In this document: positions 44,217 through 58,446 of the stretch, piece by piece
Layout: every line of letters begins with the position of its first letter
How positions within the stretch are numbered: the first letter of the stretch is position 1
From: Azadirachta indica
Taxonomy: Eukaryota; Streptophyta; Magnoliopsida; Sapindales; Meliaceae
Assembly (NCBI GenBank): GCA_022749755.1
Contig: CM040441.1
Location: 13,517,475-13,581,474, forward strand
Direction of reading: 5' to 3'
DNA: 64,000 bases
Position numbers and translations under genes: made by a program
Notes under the pieces: model-generated
What the model was told of the DNA's origin: nothing
The model's database searches: none
The model's input: the letters and a program-made list of their open reading frames with translations, nothing else

Positions 44217-47200
44217 CCAGGCCTAGCACTCAATTTATCAAACTGCTCCAAGATAAACAAGATGCAAGCGTGCCTCAATGATATAGCATTAAAGGCTTCT
44301 GAAAGTTCATACATGCTAGAAACATTTTCCAACGATATATCCTACAACAAAAATAGCATATTTGATTAAAAAAAATTCCATTGACAAACAGCAGAGAATC
44401 AAAATCCTAATCCCGCATTCTTGGCTCACTTGTGCAATGGTATATTCACAAAGTCGCTTAAGTCCCTCCAAGAGATACTGATCAGCAGCTCTGAGGAGAT
44501 CTTGTGCAATATCTAATGTAACATCTACAGATCCAGTGTATATAAATCTGTAGTAGCATAAACCAGTAAATTATGAATGTAAAAAGAAAAAGAATTGTAA
44601 GGAGCTCAGTCAAAGGCACAGAATTCATTAAACCTCATCATCAACTCAAAGACCTCCCATCTAATGTTTGGAATTTCAATGTCCCTTGCATCCTTTTCCT
44701 GAAACCAATTAGAAATTGATAACAACATTCATATCTTGAAAGTATCAAATCCTTTCAATTAATGAGTGCTTCAGTTTCTATTAAAAGATAAATACACCCC
44801 CTGAATGCTTAGGCTTTGGTTCCCAGAAAAACAAATCTAAGCTTAATGTCTTAGGGAAACAGGTAAAATTTCAGCCCAAATTTCAGGATAACCAAAAGAA
44901 ATATTATTTGTCAGAGAACCAGATTATAATAATGCAGCTATCCCTTAGCCAACATTCTGAAACTTGAGTATAATATCCCCACCCTAGCCCCAAAAGAAAA
45001 GTAAGACAGTACAAGTAAACACTCACCCGGTAACCACCATCAAACATTGCACGGAATGCATCTGAAGAAGCAAGTAGGCAAATTCGGTGTGCAAAGAACC
45101 GCCTTCCTGCAATAAAGGAGGCAATTTCACTTTAAGGAACTTGTGCTAACAAAACCTCACATTGAAGAAATAACTTAGAAAGTATTCCCAACAGATACTG
45201 CAGAATTAGGCAAGAAGAACTCAATAGTATTGAGAAAGAAAATTTCAACCTTCAACCAGAAAGGTAACATCCGACAAGGTGGCATTGTTTACAAATTGCT
45301 CCCCTAAATAGACCTGCACCAAGCAGTGTCTGTTATCATACCCAATTTTCAGTAAATATAAACTTTGAAAGCATAATATATTTTTAGATCCTCAAACAAT
45401 GATTAAAACATAAATAGATTTACCATCATATTTCTAAACAATAACACAAGTGTCTGTATAGTGAGTACAAAACCAAATAGAAGAAAAACTCAAATCACAC
45501 AAGAAAAGGGAAAAAAAAAAATAATTACATCATGCTAAGAAAACACAGGAATCATTTAAAAGCCTTTCAAGGCAACTAATTCAAACCCAGTAATCTACAA
45601 ACCTTCCATCAAGCATATCAGAAATAACCAAGAGGCAAGTGGATAAAAAGAAAAACTCTCAAACTGAAACTGTGTGACAAAACTATCAGAAGTTACAACG
45701 TTTATGACCCACGATCATCCTTTAGAACATAAATAAAGTAAAACAATAGGTTCATGGTCTAACTTTCACCAGCCCCTTTTCTATATCATTATGAGTGAAG
45801 AACATCTATAACATCATTTTCCTATAATGGTTAAACATTATATTACCAAGATAGAAGAATCACATCCCTCTAATATGAACATTGTTAAAGCTTAAGCTTT
45901 AAGAATCAATGGTTCCTCAACATGGAATCAAAACCTATTTGACCAGGACTATCTCCTGTTAATCCTTCCACTATATAAATTATATGATAAACCATAATAA
46001 AAAAGGAGTTCACGTTTGAACTACTGTGTGTGTACATGGCCAAGTCCATAACTTAAATTCTGTCAAGAGAGCATGTTAGAGTTTGAAAGCTATTTTCAGG
46101 TCCCTTCCTTCTCACTTTAAGCTTTTGATAATTCCTCATATACATTATGCCTAATAATTAACAAATACAACTTAGAATACATCTGTAAACACTCATTTCC
46201 TGTGAATATTTACATATCATAAGGCAAGGGACAGGAATAACCGCTTTCAAAGCTCACCTGTGGTGTTGGAGAGGGGGGAGCCGCATCAATAGGAGGAAAA
46301 AGAGTCATTGCTTTGTTGGCCAACCTGTATAGAGCCACAGCACCATCAAGCTGCTGCTTAGGGCTTGTAGAACCAAGAAGGCCAAGAAGTAACTCCAATC
46401 CTGCATAAAAAAAGAATAGTTATCAGCACCATGACCCAGCATGAACATCTCAATTCTACATTTGCACAACCTAAATCCCAATTAATGAATAGCAATTGGA
46501 AATAAAATATATATAAGTAAGAATACAACATACCTCCATTATCGATAAATATAGTTCTCTGATCATCTGGAGAACAAAGATGAGCAAGAGCCAAAGCAAC
46601 TCGTCTTTGGACAGCCTTCTCTGCTACACGCATCAGATATAACAAATGGTTCAAAACCTGCATGGGGAAAAGCATGGGATCACAATCTCAAAAGTCAAAC
46701 ATAAAAATCAGTGAAACCTGAAACTAAAAATGTCCACAAGGACTAAATATTTCCATGTTAAAGTAAAAAAAAATAAAAATGTAAATGACAGGCAATAAAA
46801 TATTCACCCGCCCATGAATCTTCTCTTCCAATCTTTTCAATGTCTTGGCCACACAATCCTTTGTCGCCTGCAAGTACATTTTTCTGTATCAATTATTGTA
46901 GGTCTAAAGGGAAACATGAACTAGCGAGCATCTTATTCTCAGACTCATAAGGTATGAAGAACAGTAAGCAACCATGTAGCCATAATGAATTAATAAAAAT
47001 CCTACAAATAACATCTAATTTTGAAAAGAGTCAAACATACTTGAACAATAAATTCTCCATCCTGAAGCTTCTGCACACCTCCCACCCTAATAAAGTCGGC
47101 TACGTTATCCTAGGAGAGGAAAGAGTACAACAAAGTATTGTTAAAACTTCTTGCAAAACCAATTCAACAACTTCGGTTCTAATATTCATAAGAATTCAAA

Positions 47201-50200
47201 AGAGTATACCATACCTCATTATCTGCCAGGCCATAGAGAGCAAATGCAGCATTATGTTGCAACGAACCATTTTTTGAATCAAGAAGCTTCAGCAATGGCA
47301 CTAAGCCACCGTTATGAGCAATACCAGCCTGGTTGTGGGTGTCCTGAATTTGAAAATTATGTTAAGCCTAAGATAAATATCCTAACTCAACTTACAGATT
47401 AAGTTGCAAAAGAAATTCTATCTTCAATGCAAATATTGTACTGAATTTTCTAGCATTAGAATAAAATCTTGTCAAAAAATATATTAACATTGTACATACA
47501 TGAAAATTTTGGCAACAAGCTGGGCTAAAGATTAACCAAAAAGAGAATTGAACTCAATCAAAACCATGGAATAAATATTAAACTCACATGCATAAATCTT
47601 GAGCATAAAAAGATGATATGCACTAAAACTAAGAAGCAAAAGAGAAAAACAGCAAAAGAAATATCCGGATGACAAACAATGAACACAGCTTAATCGCACA
47701 ACTAAAAAATGAAAGAACTTGAACAAATACTCAGGGTGACTGTGAATCCAACTCATAATTCCTACTAGAACATGAAAATATGTGCAATATAGTTAACATA
47801 AATTCTTTCTACTATCTCAAAAAGCATAGAGCCAAAAATTTTGACATCCATTAGTAGTGATTAAGATAAGGACAGCATTTAAGATTGAAAGCACAATAAC
47901 CTGTGCCAACCTCCCCAAGGCAAAGGCTGACATTTCCCTCAGTTGCACGTCAGGTGACTGAAGCATCTCAATCAAAGGCCGGACAGCACCTCTCTGTACA
48001 ATGTGTACCTGCAATATATTGCCTTTTGGATTAGAAAATAAATCAAACGAAAATCAAGGAAAATAACAATTGATGGAAAATTGTAGGAGAACAAAAGAGC
48101 CAAAAGCATATGATCATCAACAAGTCAATCAACACTAACGCCTGCTAAAAGGATATTGGGAAGGCCAGGTAAAACTTAAATTCATTCAATATTTCCACTT
48201 ACAAGAATTCAGGTTCAATTACTTGCTGGCATCTTAATAGGCAAGCAGAAAACAGGGGAGAAGAACCTAAACTTTATCAGGAAATATGAAAACAAGAAAA
48301 AGGACAATCTATGTCAACCTTGCAATCTGAATCAGTTGCAGCAAATTGTCCAAGTAATAAAGCCGCCTCCCTTTGGCTCTCAGAACAGCAGGAACTGTCA
48401 TCCAATAAACCAACTCAATAAATTGTGAAAATATAGCTTAATAATTCTATTCAGATAAAAACCCTAGATAACATGTAAAAGAAACAGCTGAAGAAGGGAG
48501 AAAACCCCATGCTAAACCAAGCAGAAAAATGTCACAAGTGTTATAAAAGAAACAAAAGTTGCAGCTACCTAAGTAGTCCAATGACAGGTTGTAATGCCCC
48601 AGCAGCAAGAACTTCTTTCTTTATGTTAGGGGATGAATGCACCAGATTCCCAATTACTCCAACCTGCAGAGAAAAATAATTCCTTCTATAGCCAATTTGA
48701 AGTGAAAGCACAAAATATCACACTGAAGTAATTGTCAAAAACTAATTAAAGAACCCACTCTAATAAATCCTACCGCTTCATAATGTATAGCAGCATCTTC
48801 AGATCGTAGCATTAGAATGAGGGTAGGAAGAGCGTTACATTCCACAATCTGCAGAATGCATAGACTTTCATCATTTGTGGACGCCAAACCCGCTTAGTAG
48901 AATGCAGCTTCTAGAGAAAATTGCTGTTACCTGATTCTTATTTTCATCATTTTTAAATGCCAAAGTTCGCAGGGCACCAGCAGCTGCTCTTTGCACCTTT
49001 GTGTCAATAAATTCAAGCAACTCAACAAGAGGTGGAATCCCACCTTCCATCCTGTGTGTCCAGAACAAGTAATGATGAAATAAATATCTCACCACGCGCA
49101 AATGTTAGACTCTAAACCAAAAACTACAAAAACCAGGGAACCTGACGCGGGTCTTGATGCTGCTGTTCTCATGAGCAAGGTTGGTAATAGCATCAGCAGC
49201 TCTTCTAATGACACTATTGACAGCACGGGAGCCATTCCCATCCTTATGTCTCTTCAGCAAATTCACAAGATGTGACAAGGCCCCGTTGTCAACTATAAGT
49301 TGCTGATGCTCTGGCTGTTACCAATGAAGAATATAAAAATCAGTAGGTTTAGTGCTAATATACAGAGTATTAATTTTACAGGTTTTAATCATTAAATGCA
49401 CCACTACTCAGATCGTAGTGAGTATAGCAAGAATACTTATCAACCATGCAGCAGCCAAAAATAAAGACAAAACTGACTTCGCCATACAACTACGACCTTC
49501 AAAAACAAAAAATACAAGTAAAATAGCAACATTACAGAAATATCACCTTTCCAATTTCTCTCTATTTTCTAGTTATTTTAGAGAGAAATGTTGGGGAGGT
49601 AGAAGGAACAGAAGAGGGACATTATCAAAAACTAAGTTATTCAAAAGCAACCACTAAAATAACTAGACAAACTTTTCCAGATTTAATTTAAATGAGATTG
49701 TGCTCCAACTTTGAGGAGAAAAAAATGAAATAAAGGATCCCAGTTCATGAAACTAATATATGTATAGATGGTGTTTCCAAATATCAATTATTAACCCCAC
49801 TAAAGATGTTAATTATATTCCTTAAAATCTAATATAAAATTCAATCTAGCAATTCAACTGTCCTCAGAGAATCAAACATGCCCAAAAATGTTCCTAACAC
49901 TATAAAGCACAACATCCAACTACAACTTTTGACATTAAAATAACTGAGTGCTAAATATCTAATTTTAGAATTGTATACATTTCTTACAAAGTTCAGCGGA
50001 TTATTATAGCAACCAACAGAATTGATCGCGCAGGAAACAACTATCGCAGCATGCATACTGTGGAATTCAGTCTAGTTACTTTCTGAAAGGCTAGTAATAC
50101 CGGTGAAACAAAGAGAATTCGCTACCAGTATTATAATTGTTATCAACAGAAAAGTAGAACATTTCAACGTTGTAACCATAACATGCAAGTATACATAATC

Positions 50201-50863
50201 ACGATATCACTACACTGTAGACCAAGCTAAGCTTAACTAAGCATGTACAACAAAAAACAAAATTACTAAAATCACCTTTACAGCGAGAAGTCCAAGCGCG
50301 AAAGCACTTCCTTTCTCAACCTCATGTTCAAACGGCTTGGAATTCCGGTCAGCTTCAGTCGTAGGCGGCGCTTGTAGATGCTTCACCAGAGCCGGAACAG
50401 CGCCACCTTCAACAATCCAGTTTACAACCTCCTCTGCAACCACAAACAGAGACCTACACATCAGAAAATCAACGGCGGAGGCGTAAATAACACGAGATCG
50501 GGGGCAGTTTTGGTTTATGAAAAGGTACGGACCGTTCTTGGCGAGCTCGGCAAGGACGTGAGTAGCGCGTTTGGCGGCGGCGCGATCGGCCTCTAGCCAA
50601 GAGAAAGTGCTGTTAAGGACATTAACCTGCCCACTAACCTCGCTCAGTAGAGCTTGCCGCGCATCGGATGAACAAGTCCCAGCAGAAGAAGATGAGATCT
50701 CGCGTTGTTGTTGTTGTTGTTGTTGTTGTTGTTGCTGCTGTTGTTGCTGTTGTTGCTGCTGCTGCTGCTGCTCCTCGTCTCCGATGACTATTTCTTCCTC
50801 CAGTTTTCGCTTTTGACCCTTCCTCTCTGGGACGCTCTGGTCTTGGCGCCTCTGCTGATCCAT
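44217..50863 (-). CDS. ARIA: Armadillo-repeat/BTB protein, ARIA/ABAP1-like (terminal exon not found)
   Basis: Eighteen GT-AG exons were traced on the minus strand, right to left: 50533-50863, 50276-50433, 49142-49314, 48931-49051, 48774-48848, 48569-48663, 48319-48394, 47901-48008, 47215-47343, 47041-47109, 46808-46867, 46534-46657, 46258-46400, 45250-45313, 45027-45106, 44634-44698, 44430-44547 and 44217-44341. Phases agree at every junction and give 704 codons plus two bases. The start is MDQQRRQ with a basic ERKGQKRKLEEE stretch and a 22-residue Gln run, followed by about nine ARM repeats (exons 2-13) and a BTB/POZ domain (exons 14-18: LSDVTFLVEG, AHRICLLASSDAFRAMF, EVFELMMRFIYTGSV). In Arabidopsis, ARIA binds the ABA factor ABF2 and ABAP1 restrains DNA replication licensing; BTB domains recruit CUL3. 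Exon 18 ends mid-codon at a good donor; reading through adds about 22 residues. Which of the two paralogues this is remains open. Confidence 0.9.
50705..50770 (-). repeat. CAA/CAG repeat coding 22 glutamines
   Basis: Twenty-two consecutive Gln codons in exon 1 of the ARIA-like gene, ten pure CAA at the 3' end and mostly CAG at the 5' end. The pure tracts at each end should be length-variable. Confidence 0.95.
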
Positions 50864-53373
50864 CAATTAAGGCACACACTGGGAGAGAAACCGAAGCGAA
50901 GGAGAGGAGTGTTATCAGAAATGAAAATGGGATTTGAAAACGGATGAGATGTAAGGGTAGTATCGGAACTTCACAAGTATTGCTTTTTTCCTACTTTTGT
51001 TGCGTCGGAATTAAAGCTTGAACCGGCCACGTAATTTCCGGCCTGATATTAAAATAAGACACTATCGTGCACTCCCGCCGGAAAGCATTAGAAGCGATGA
51101 GGAGGCTAACGTACGCATGCAGGGTCAGTGGGTGGAAGTATGGGGCCATTTCATGAAACCGTGGGATCCACATTTGCTTGGTAGTGGGGCCCATGATTTG
51201 GCTCCACGTTGTCCTGGGTTGGATTTGGAGGAGGATAGGGAGCAATCCGTGTTGTGTTCTACCATGTATATTGTACTGTTTCTTTTCAGAAAGCATTATA
51301 TTGTATTGTTTAAGTTGATAATATTATCATGACATCCTGTTCGTGCTGACGATTGGGAAATGATTTGTTGATTATTCTAAATAGTATTTGAACACAAAAT
51401 TGTAACATAAACGAGTAAAAAGAATATTAATTTTAAAATATTTAATTATGGTTGATATAAAATCACAACAATAAGCTTCTAAATAAAAATATAAAATAAC
51501 TTTTCAGTTTGTACAATAAATGAATTTGTTATGCTTATGAACTTAATTTTATTAATCCATAACATATTGAACGTTAACTTGCTAGTATGGGATGAAGTAT
51601 ATAAGTATTTCATGAAATGACAAATGTAAATAAATATTTATTATTAAATAAAAATAATATTTATTACATCCTTCATATATATAATTTTAACACTAATGTT
51701 GCAAGTATAAATTTCTATAATAATTCTACATAAATTAAATTGACGATTGATGTTATATAATTATCGTGCTATGATACAACTCTTCCCATAATCTTTTTAG
51801 AAAGTATTTTATTCGTTAGATTAAAAAATAAAATATATAAAAATAATATAATAATATTAATCTGTATGAATGTGTTTGAATATTTCACAAAAGTTAAATG
51901 GTGTTTTAAAAAATTAATATAATAGAGTCACGAACAAGTTAATGGAATTGGATATTTAATTAATGAAATTAATTTGGGTGAGTCAAATGTTTCAATTAGA
52001 AATTGTTTAATAACAATGGTATGCCAATCACCGCTTAAATAATTCAAAATCGCTTTTTTAATATTTATTTAGGGGCTGGCTGGTATTAAAGAATTATGAC
52101 CCCGTATACGAGTGGTTGAAGAGTGGAGATCCGCTAATGTCAATTTGTTATTATCTAAATGTGTTATTTGTAATTTAGCCTCAAGGAAGTTTAAACAGAA
52201 TCCTATGACAGATGGGAGTTAGAAGATTGAAAGGAATTTGCATTGGGTCCGCCCAGCCTTTGAGAGCCTGGAGCCCTGGGATTGGGGGCCATACAGACAA
52301 AATCAAAGCCCCATGTGTCGCCGTTAAAGCAAAAACTGAATATATAATATTGTATTATTTGGTTAACTATGTTTATCATCTTATTAAGTAGTTATGAACA
52401 TTTAACCACAGTGGTTGTTCCGCTAAGCATAATCATCAGCCCCTGTTCTTCTCGCGTTGTTTCGTATAATTTGCTGTTTACTCAACAGTCATGCTGCTGG
52501 TAAAAGTGGTATTTGAGATTAAAATTGTAATTTTAAATTTATAATTATTAAATCAAAATTATCAATTATTATATATAAATGAGCAAATAATTAATAAATG
52601 TATAACTAAATAATTACAAACATAACTCGAACTAATAAGCTCCGCATAATCAGAGTCATAGGTGATGTATTACATTATTATTTTGGCACTTCTATTGTAA
52701 ACCACTTTGGAGTATAAATGAATCAATATATTAATAAGCATAAAGTATTTATATATATATATATATATATATTTAGCTCCGGATCATGATGAAAAAATAA
52801 ATAAATTAACAACAATTAACTACTAAACTTTGATTCATTAAAATAAAAAAAGTCTAATTGAAGAAGCTTTTAAACTTATTTTTCATTTACACCAGAATGG
52901 AAAAGCATTGAATTAATTTATTTATTAATATCTATAAAAAAAAAAAAATGCGAAATTTAAAATTAAAAAAAAAAAATTATCGTTGATCCAGTAGGCGTAA
53001 CAACATTGAATAAGTGATTTCTTAACCGTCTTCTGTTACATGAAAAGGAATTCACGCGCACAGAGAAACGGATGTACGTCAGTCATTAGTCACTACCTAA
53101 CCCAACACACCCAATTCAGCACGCTCAACTGCCGTCTATGACCTGGCCCTCAATTTTCCCGCGTCCTAACACAACCAAATAAAAAAGGAAGGAACTGAAA
53201 AAAAAAAAAAAAAAAATCCTTTCTCTTCCCCAACTCCAATTCCTTGCTTGCATGACTGAATCAACTCTACTCAACGCAGCAACGACCCGTTCAGACACAA
53301 AATAACAAAACCCCTAAATCATCCACACCTCTCTCTCTTCTTCACTCTCTCATGTCTGTGTCTTCTCTCTACG
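50864..53373. other. Divergent intergenic region
   Basis: About 2.5 kb between two genes transcribed away from each other, so it should hold both promoters. Pyrimidine-rich CTCTCTCTTC sequence just upstream of 53374 fits a plant 5' UTR. The 50990-51330 part is less AT-rich than its surroundings, but its open frames on both strands have no recognisable homology. No other gene was seen. Confidence 0.6.
52751..52772. repeat. (AT)11 microsatellite
   Basis: Uninterrupted AT dinucleotide run in the divergent intergenic region. Confidence 0.95.
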
Positions 53374-56300
53374 ATGTCCTACATTTTCCTTCTCTTGGTT
53401 TCCCTCCTTTCTATTATCTCCCTCTCCTTCTGTCAATCTCCCAGAGGTAAGATATTGTTTCGATTCCGTTTTGATTCGTGATCAAAAAACCTCTTTTTTT
53501 TGAAAATTCTCAAATCAAACGCGTTGTTTAATGATCATCTCGAACAATCCGTCATCTCCTTCCATTTTTTAAAAAATTTGAAGCCCTTTATGATTATTAA
53601 TATTGTATTTTCTCCGATTTTATGTTAGGTACTTTGATTGATTGCGGTACGGTTAGCAGTTCCACAATCAACGGCATCCAATGGCAACCGGACACCGACT
53701 TCATCTCAAGTGGGACCCCGAAGAACTTGACGATCACTGTCGCCCTACCCACTCTCTCCACCGTCCGATCCTTTCCCAACAAACTTAACCAGAAATTCTG
53801 TTACGTCGTCCCCGCGTTTCGCGGGGCCAAGTACTTGGTCAGGGCGACATACTTCTACGGGGGAGTTAACGGCCGAGATTCTCCTCCAGTTTTCGATCAG
53901 ATGGTGGACGGGACTTTCTGGAGCGTAGTTAATACGACAGCGGATTATGCGCTCGGGTTGTCGTCATATTACGAGGGAGTCTTCTTGGCTCAGGGGAAGA
54001 GTATCAGTCTGTGTGTCGGGTCGAATGATTATACGGACTCCGACCCGTTTATTTCAGCTTTGGAGTTTGTGCCGTTGGAAGAATCGCTTTATAACACCAC
54101 GGACTTTGGCAAGTTTGGACTCAGTTTGGTTGCGAGACATAGTTTTGGAAACAATGGAACAGACAACATTCGGTGAGTTGATGGTGTTCTGCTTTCTATG
54201 GTTTTATTTCGAGTTTATCATAGCTTTCGCCGAGATTTTAAATTACGTAATTATTGTTGATTATAAATTTGATTGGATGGAATTATTTTAAGTTGAGGAA
54301 AACTCACAACAAATGGCCAATAAGCGATTGTTTAGACAATTAACAGTAGCTTGATTTATTAGCCTATAAATTTCCAATTCCTGCAATCACAAAGTGTACT
54401 CTTAAATTACCTCAATCTTACATATTGAATGAATTTGTGACTAATTTCGAGTGCTTTTGAAAAACTATCTAACCAAGTGATTATCTGACAATCGGATCAA
54501 GTCTTTTTATGAATCAAAAAGGGCTGTTTCAAAAAGCCTTTATCAAATGCTTCTCCAGAAGACATGATTGAACGTTTTCAAGTTTAAAAGTGTTATCTAT
54601 TTCGGTTAAACACTAAAAAAATAAATATGAAAAGTATATTTTGCTAATGGAGAGCACTTCTTTCTGTTGAATAAGTTTTATAGCGCTGACAATGTTGAAG
54701 TCTAATTTGCTTTGTACAATATGTCTCTTACACTGAAAAATTTTCATTTGCAGATATCCTGATGATCCATTTGACCGGTTTTGGGAGCCATTAGTTGACA
54801 ATAAACGTGCCATAGCAGGCAATGCAAATGTATCTGTTTCTGGTTTCTGGAATCTCCCCCCTTCGAAAATATTTGAGACAGCATTAGCAACTGAACAAGT
54901 AAAAAGCATGGAGTTAATCTGGCCTCCCGTGTTCCTTTCAAGCTCAAGATACTACATTGCTCTGTATTTTGCAGATACCCCTGAATCTTCACCAGGAGGA
55001 ATAAGGGTTTTTGACATAATTATAAATGGCATGCCCTATTTCAGAAATCTGAATGTGACTCCAGATGGTGCTGCTGTCTTTGCTACACAGTGGCCTCTTG
55101 CTGGTGCTACAAATATCACTTTCAATCCTGCTGCTGGTTCAAAAAAAGGTCCTTTGATAAATGGTGGAGAGATTTTCCGAGTATTGGAACTTGGGGGAAG
55201 AACTCTCACCAGAGATGGTATGCTTACTAATAGTCTACTAACTTTTTATTGGGGCAAGTGAATTACTTTCATTTCCCGTAAAACTGTCATTTGTCACCGA
55301 GGATCTTGTTGCCAGGTTGAAATACATGCTAACCAAAATGATATTAAAAGGGGTAAATGATAGAGGAGACCAAAAAAGAAGCATAGAAGTTGTTTTTCAT
55401 GCAACTTGATGGGGTAGCTAAAACTTTATTATGTCATATGTTTGATTTTGGCATTCTGGACGGTAGCATCATTATATGGGTTTTCATTTCTTGTTGCAGT
55501 GATTGCATTGGAAAAGTTTAAAAGCAGCCTCCAGAATCCTCCACTTGATTGGAATGGTGATCCTTGTTTACCCCGCCAATATTCATGGACTGGAATTACA
55601 TGCACCTATGGCCGCCGGATACGTGTAGTTACTATGTGAGTTGGGACTAGATATGATAGTGTGGTTATTGTCCATTGTTACTCTATCTTTCTCTAAATAC
55701 CTACTAGTATTTGCTTTTTATTTCCAGAAATTTGACAAACATGGGTCTCTCAGGATCATTGCCACCCAACATTTCTAGATTGACAGCATTGAATGGCATG
55801 TAAGTTGTCAAATAAAATTCATGATTACTGGAATATGGAAATAAGTATTTGTTGACCAATGATCTCATGTTATTGACAGCTTGCTTGGAGGCAACAACCT
55901 GTCTGGAATGATACCTGATCTCAGTTCATTAATGAGGCTGGAGAAGCTGTACGTTTTACTTACCTTCTGTTTTCCTTCAGTATTCCTTGTGCTTAAAACA
56001 AGCCATTTGATTGGACATGGAGTTTTATGGGGAGCCACCATAAAATGCTATCTTAAAAAACTGCATGAAACCCAATAATCCCACAGTAGTCAGTCTTTTA
56101 GTATAATACAGTACTTCAGTTGACATTTGGCTGTTGTTAATGTATCCACATTTTGTTAGTTTGCACTTGTTAATCTGTTGGAACCTAACAGACCATTTCT
56201 TTTACATGATACTGCATGGAATTTGATTTCCATTCTCTGATTATCTGCTTTTTCACATGAAAGGCATTTGGAAGCCAACCAGTTCAGTGGAGAGATTCCC

Positions 56301-58446
56301 TCATCCCTGGGAAAATTCGAAGGTTACGTGAATTGTAAGTTCTACTCTCACATCACATTGTGCATGGCTTTTCTCCCTCTCTATCATTTTATGCTTGTGA
56401 TACTGGATCAATTTAAACCATACATGAACCTTACTGTAGTCTTTATTGCAAATATCACAGTGCTGGGAACTTAATGCATGCAATTTTTATTCTATGGTAT
56501 GCTTACATTTGTGCTTGTAACTTTGCCAAATGAACAAAACTCTCAAGCAGTGTTTCTGAATAAAAGTAAGTAAAACTAGTGATTTACAGATAAACTAAGA
56601 TTTCTCTAGATCATGGGAACTATCAACCACACCAAGATTTTATTAAAGCCACTATATTTATATCAGTGTAAGATAATCTCTAGCTCTAGAACATTCTTCT
56701 TGATTTTCAGGATAAGCTTTTGATGCAAGGGAATGAGGGATTACTGTGACACATGTCTACTTACGTCATGTTGTTACATCTCTTATACCTGCCTTGTACA
56801 GCTTTCATCTAGTAATTTAGGCTGCTGCTTTTTGCAAAATTATACTCATTGGTAAAACACAAGCTCACCTGAGTGGAGAATCGAAAACTAATGGTTGAAG
56901 ACATCCAAGCCTTACTTACCAAGGTGATAACTCCTTTATCAAAATTAGGACCCTAATTTTGAGCTGTAGCTGATATTCCAAAAATGGTAGTGTCCAATCA
57001 ATTAGTGAGGTGCTCATTGTCAGTGGTTCCACATCAGAGTCTGTTGTAGCATCTCTGTCATGTTGCTGAAAATATAGATCTCTATAACGATTTTTGTAGA
57101 ATGATCAGTATGAACTTTTCAGATCATTATGTGCTGTAGCTGAGGCTCTGGGCTGTAAGATTTCTTTTCTGGAGATCAATTTTGATCTTAATTACGACCA
57201 CTGATGATATTTAATTAGGTATTTGGGAAACCTAAAGACACTACCATCCGGGCAAGATCTCATGAATTTTGTTTTGGCTGGCTCATAATGTCAGGAAAAT
57301 ACCAGCCAAGAAAAGAAGGAATATCTAATTTGTGCTGGTAGTTTAATTTAAAGATAATGATCCCTTGCTGAATCTCATGTTAAAATAATTGTTTTGCTTT
57401 CAGAAGTCAGTTATGCGAGAATATTGGGATAAAAAATGTCCTAGTGTGATTAAAATTTAGAACATTTTACTCTGTTCTCTGCTTTTCTTAGCTTATGCAA
57501 TAACTGATGGGGGCAGCAATATTTTGTGTTGGATTTTCGATGAGTTGATAGTATGTATATATATGTGTGTGTGTGATTTATTGCATTGGATTTAATGTTA
57601 GTAGTTCCTCAGCTTCATAATCGTTGGACCTACACACTTGATGTACCAAACATGTTTGTTACGCAGATCAGCCTGAGAATAATTTTCATCATTATTTTTT
57701 TATTTATTGGTAAATAGAAGCTCCACAGTTGGATAGTATCTCTAATGGTATTAGGTAAAAAGACATTCTTGTTTATGGAGTAATAAATTACGATAAAAAA
57801 TTGTAAAATTTCCATATATCGGCATTATACTATTGGTGTGGATAGCTACCATTTGATATATTTCATGCTCTTATTTGAGAGAGTGGTCTCATCTGGTGCA
57901 GATTTTAGATCTGTATTATGTTTTGCCCGTTTATTCACATTAAATCAATCATTTTCCAATCTTGATTATTATTGATGCATCTTACTAATGCTCTTACATG
58001 CAAAATTGAATGTTTCCCTCAAATTTTAAATTGCTTGTAGAGTTGCAAACTTATTCTTCAGTCTGGTATATATCCAGGTCACTTTTTTTTTTCTTTCTTT
58101 TTCTAGTATTCTTCAGACAATACACTACATGACAACAGATTTTGACATTTTGTTTGGAGCATCTTTTGTCTTTGGATTAGTACACCTGATTGTCTATGTG
58201 GAAATTCAGATATGATTCTTGATGTACCTAACGTAGTTCCTTCTGTCTTTCAGATTCTTGCAAAACAATAATCTGACCGGTCAAATCCCAAGTAGCCTTA
58301 TCCAACCTGGATTGAACCTCAAGTAAGTTTCATATCTACAAGTCATATCTTTCACATCTTTCTAGTCACTAGTTTAAGCTAACTGTTTTAATTTGCTTAT
58401 TAGGACTTCTCCTGGAAATAATCTCTCGTCTCCACCACCTTCCTGA
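53374..58446 (+). CDS. Malectin-like/LRR secreted protein, with apparent frameshift
   Basis: Nine exons: 53374-53446, 53629-54172, 54754-55217, 55500-55635, 55728-55799, 55880-55948, 56264-56334, 58254-58322 and 58404-58446. Exon 1 encodes a hydrophobic signal peptide. Exons 2-3 encode a malectin-like (di-glucose binding) domain starting LIDCGTVSSST. Exons 4-8 carry the LRR N-cap (NPPLDWNGDPCLPRQYSWTG) and about four LRRs. Exon 9 ends in a short tail SSPPPS with no membrane segment. Architecture and length (about 513 residues if the frame is intact) resemble Arabidopsis AT3G19230. It is likely an apoplastic carbohydrate-binding or receptor-partner protein. Exon 7 is 71 bp, one base short of keeping frame with exon 8: read literally, the protein ends at a TGA early in exon 8. 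This is either a real 1-bp deletion near 56305-56317 or a sequence error. Confidence 0.88.

Noticed and set aside
50571..50947. Plus-strand open frames with long Cys or Leu runs
   Set aside because: They are the opposite strand of the glutamine repeat in ARIA-like exon 1.
51018..51332. Overlapping open frames of about 100 codons on both strands in the divergent intergenic region
   Set aside because: No recognisable domain; likely chance frames in a less AT-rich promoter stretch.
53352..53374. An ATG 22 bp upstream of the chosen start of the malectin/LRR gene
   Set aside because: It is out of frame and yields no signal peptide. The ATG at 53374 gives a hydrophobic leader that joins in frame to exon 2.
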